From Aquimarina sp. (GTDB lineage Bacteria; Bacteroidota; Bacteroidia; Flavobacteriales; Flavobacteriaceae), in NCBI GenBank assembly GCA_011524575.1, contig WTKB01000035.1, positions 1 to 5,819 on the forward strand: DNA of 5,819 nucleotides. Reading direction: 5' to 3'. Position 1 is the stretch's first letter. Every line of letters begins with the position of its first letter. Of this stretch, positions 4,405 through 5,819 are shown one piece after another. The notes beneath the pieces are model-generated. The model saw nothing but the letters and a program-made list of their open reading frames with translations. It had not been told where the DNA came from and ran no database searches. Made by a program: the position numbers and the translations under genes.

Positions 4405-5819
4405 ATGGGAAGAAAACGAACAAAACCTTTTTTTGAAAACATAGAGGTCGTAGACGCAGGTGCTAAAGGAAAAAGTATTGCTAAAGCTCCTGATGGAAAA
4501 GTTATTTTTTTATCAAACGCCATACCTGGCGATGTTGTAGATGTACAAACCTTTAAAAAGCGAAAAGCTTACTATGAAGGAAAGGCGACGAAATTCATTA
4601 AATATTCGGATAAGCGGGTTACTGCTAAATGCGAACATTTTGGAACTTGTGGCGGATGTAAGTGGCAGTCTATGGACTACAACGAACAATTATTCTATAA
4701 AAATCAAGAAGTTACCCAAAACTTAAAACGTATCGGTAAACTTGAGGTGGAAGAGTTTCTCCCGATTAAACCGAGTGCAGAAACCTTTTACTACCGTAAT
4801 AAAATGGAATTTACCTTTAGTAGTAACCGTTGGTTAACTCTAGAAGAAATTCAATCAGAAACAGTAGTTGCTGATCGTAATGCATTAGGTTTTCACCTAC
4901 CAGGAATGTGGGATAAAATTCTCGATATTAAAAACTGCCATCTACAACCCGAACCTAGCAATAGTATTCGTTTAGCATTAAAAGCTTTTTCGGAAAAAGA
5001 AAACATTCCTTTTTTCAACCTAAGAACGCATGAAGGACTTTTACGCACCATAATGATTCGTACTGCCTCTACTAAAGAAGTAATGGTTGTGGTGCAATTT
5101 TTTGAAAATAACCAAGAACAAATCACAAAAGTACTCGACTTCTTAAAAAGTGAGTTTCCAGAAATTACATCATTACAATATGTGATTAATAATAAGGCTA
5201 ATGACACACTTTATGATCAAGATATCATCTGTTACCACGGAAAAGATTTTATTGAAGAAGAAATGGAAGGTTTACGCTTTAAAATAGGAGCAAAATCATT
5301 TTATCAGACGAACTCTAAACAAGCTTACGAACTCTATAAAATTACTCGTGATTTTGCAGGGATTACAAAAGAAGATATTGTTTATGATTTGTACACAGGT
5401 ACAGGAACTATTGCCCTTTTTATAGCTCAAAAAGCACAAAAGGTTATTGGTGTGGAGTATGTACCTGAAGCCATTGCAGATGCTAAGCAAAATGCCATTA
5501 ATAATGGTATTGATAACGCTTCATTTTTTGTTGGAGACATGAAAAAGGTATTCACACCTGAATTTGTTGCTCAAAATGGTACTCCTGACATTGTAATTAC
5601 AGACCCACCAAGAGATGGCATGCACAAAGACGTAGTTGCTCATTTACTTGCTACTGCTCCTAAAAAAATAGTTTATGTAAGTTGTAATAGTGCCACACAG
5701 GCAAGAGATTTACAGATACTTAGTGAAAAATATACGATTAATAAATCGCAGGCAGTAGATATGTTTCCACAAACTCATCATGTAGAAAATGTAACTTTAC
5801 TTACTCTAAAATCTGAAAA
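4405..5819 (+). CDS. rlmD: 23S rRNA (uracil-C5)-methyltransferase RlmD (3' end cut by window)
   Basis: An open frame of 471 codons runs to the window edge. It encodes a TrmA/RlmD-family enzyme that makes 5-methyluridine in 23S rRNA (U1939 in E. coli). An N-terminal TRAM RNA-binding domain (about 8-70) is followed by a 4Fe-4S cysteine set, C76, C82, C85 (CX5CX2C) and C178, then a SAM-binding methyltransferase domain. That domain has FYQTN (299-303), DLYTGTG (328-334), GVEY (349-352), DPPRDGMH (400-407), the catalytic nucleophile C427 in YVSCNSATQARDL, and MFPQTHHVENV (453-463), whose E461 is the expected general base. Start 4405 (MGRKRTK) is preferred to the in-frame ATG at 4390 because it resembles flavobacterial homologues and because the -7 box overlaps the 4390 extension. 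All catalytic motifs are present, so only the last residues are probably missing. The exact target base (RlmD or RlmC specificity) is inferred from family only. Confidence 0.93.
   Translation, partial: MGRKRTKPFFENIEVVDAGAKGKSIAKAPDGKVIFLSNAIPGDVVDVQTFKKRKAYYEGKATKFIKYSDKRVTAKCEHFGTCGGCKWQSMDYNEQLFYKNQEVTQNLKRIGKLEVEEFLPIKPSAETFYYRNKMEFTFSSNRWLTLEEIQSETVVADRNALGFHLPGMWDKILDIKNCHLQPEPSNSIRLALKAFSEKENIPFFNLRTHEGLLRTIMIRTASTKEVMVVVQFFENNQEQITKVLDFLKSEFPEITSLQYVINNKANDTLYDQDIICYHGKDFIEEEMEGLRFKIGAKSFYQTNSKQAYELYKITRDFAGITKEDIVYDLYTGTGTIALFIAQKAQKVIGVEYVPEAIADAKQNAINNGIDNASFFVGDMKKVFTPEFVAQNGTPDIVITDPPRDGMHKDVVAHLLATAPKKIVYVSCNSATQARDLQILSEKYTINKSQAVDMFPQTHHVENVTLLTLKSE

Noticed and set aside
4893..5207. 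104-codon open frame on the minus strand opposite rlmD.
   Set aside because: It lies wholly inside rlmD, whose motifs are intact on both sides. The translation shows no recognisable domain. It is a shadow frame, as are the shorter ones inside ubiE, the YbhB-like gene, nadE and rlmD.

Overview
The window is ordinary core-genome DNA, very probably from a marine or environmental member of the Flavobacteriaceae (Bacteroidota). Four things point there: low GC by eye, clean TAnnTTTG boxes (the Bacteroidota -7 promoter element) in front of several genes, no clear Shine-Dalgarno sequences, and the pairing of ubiE with porT, a type IX secretion gene confined to this phylum. No phage, transposase, CRISPR array or obvious transferred cargo is visible.

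Layout. Positions 1-86 (minus strand) hold the first 28 codons of trkA, the NAD-binding potassium-uptake regulator. It diverges from a plus-strand cluster across a 147-bp promoter region (87-233) with a -7 box for each direction and a 10-bp direct repeat. The cluster is ubiE/menG (menaquinone methyltransferase, 234-962), porT (type IX secretion outer-membrane protein, 974-1702) and an exported YbhB/PEBP-family protein (1725-2279). Gaps are 11 and 22 bp, so it is probably one transcript, ended by a strong intrinsic terminator at 2332-2365. Next come nadE (ammonia-dependent NAD synthase, 2439-3230) and kdsA (Kdo-8-phosphate synthase with metal-type residues, 3317-4153). After a 251-bp intergenic region rich in inverted repeats, the window ends inside rlmD (23S rRNA m5U methyltransferase with a 4Fe-4S cysteine set, 4405 to the edge), cut just before or at its stop codon.

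Functionally the genes are housekeeping and envelope functions: respiratory quinone, protein export, NAD, LPS inner-core sugar, rRNA modification and potassium uptake. They do not form a single pathway. ubiE with porT is the only pairing likely to reflect conserved neighbourhood.

The least explained parts lie between the genes. A 15-bp repeat, AGAGCTTGTTTAAAC, occurs four times in alternating orientation (2289 +, 3264 -, 4192 +, 4274 -), bracketing nadE and kdsA. Its last two copies lie inside a 171-bp element (4164-4334) built of nested inverted repeats, which looks like a MITE/REP-type element or a structured RNA. In addition, the -7 boxes of rlmD and ubiE lie so close to their start codons that the mRNAs should be leaderless or nearly so. 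I found no convincing new multi-gene system.
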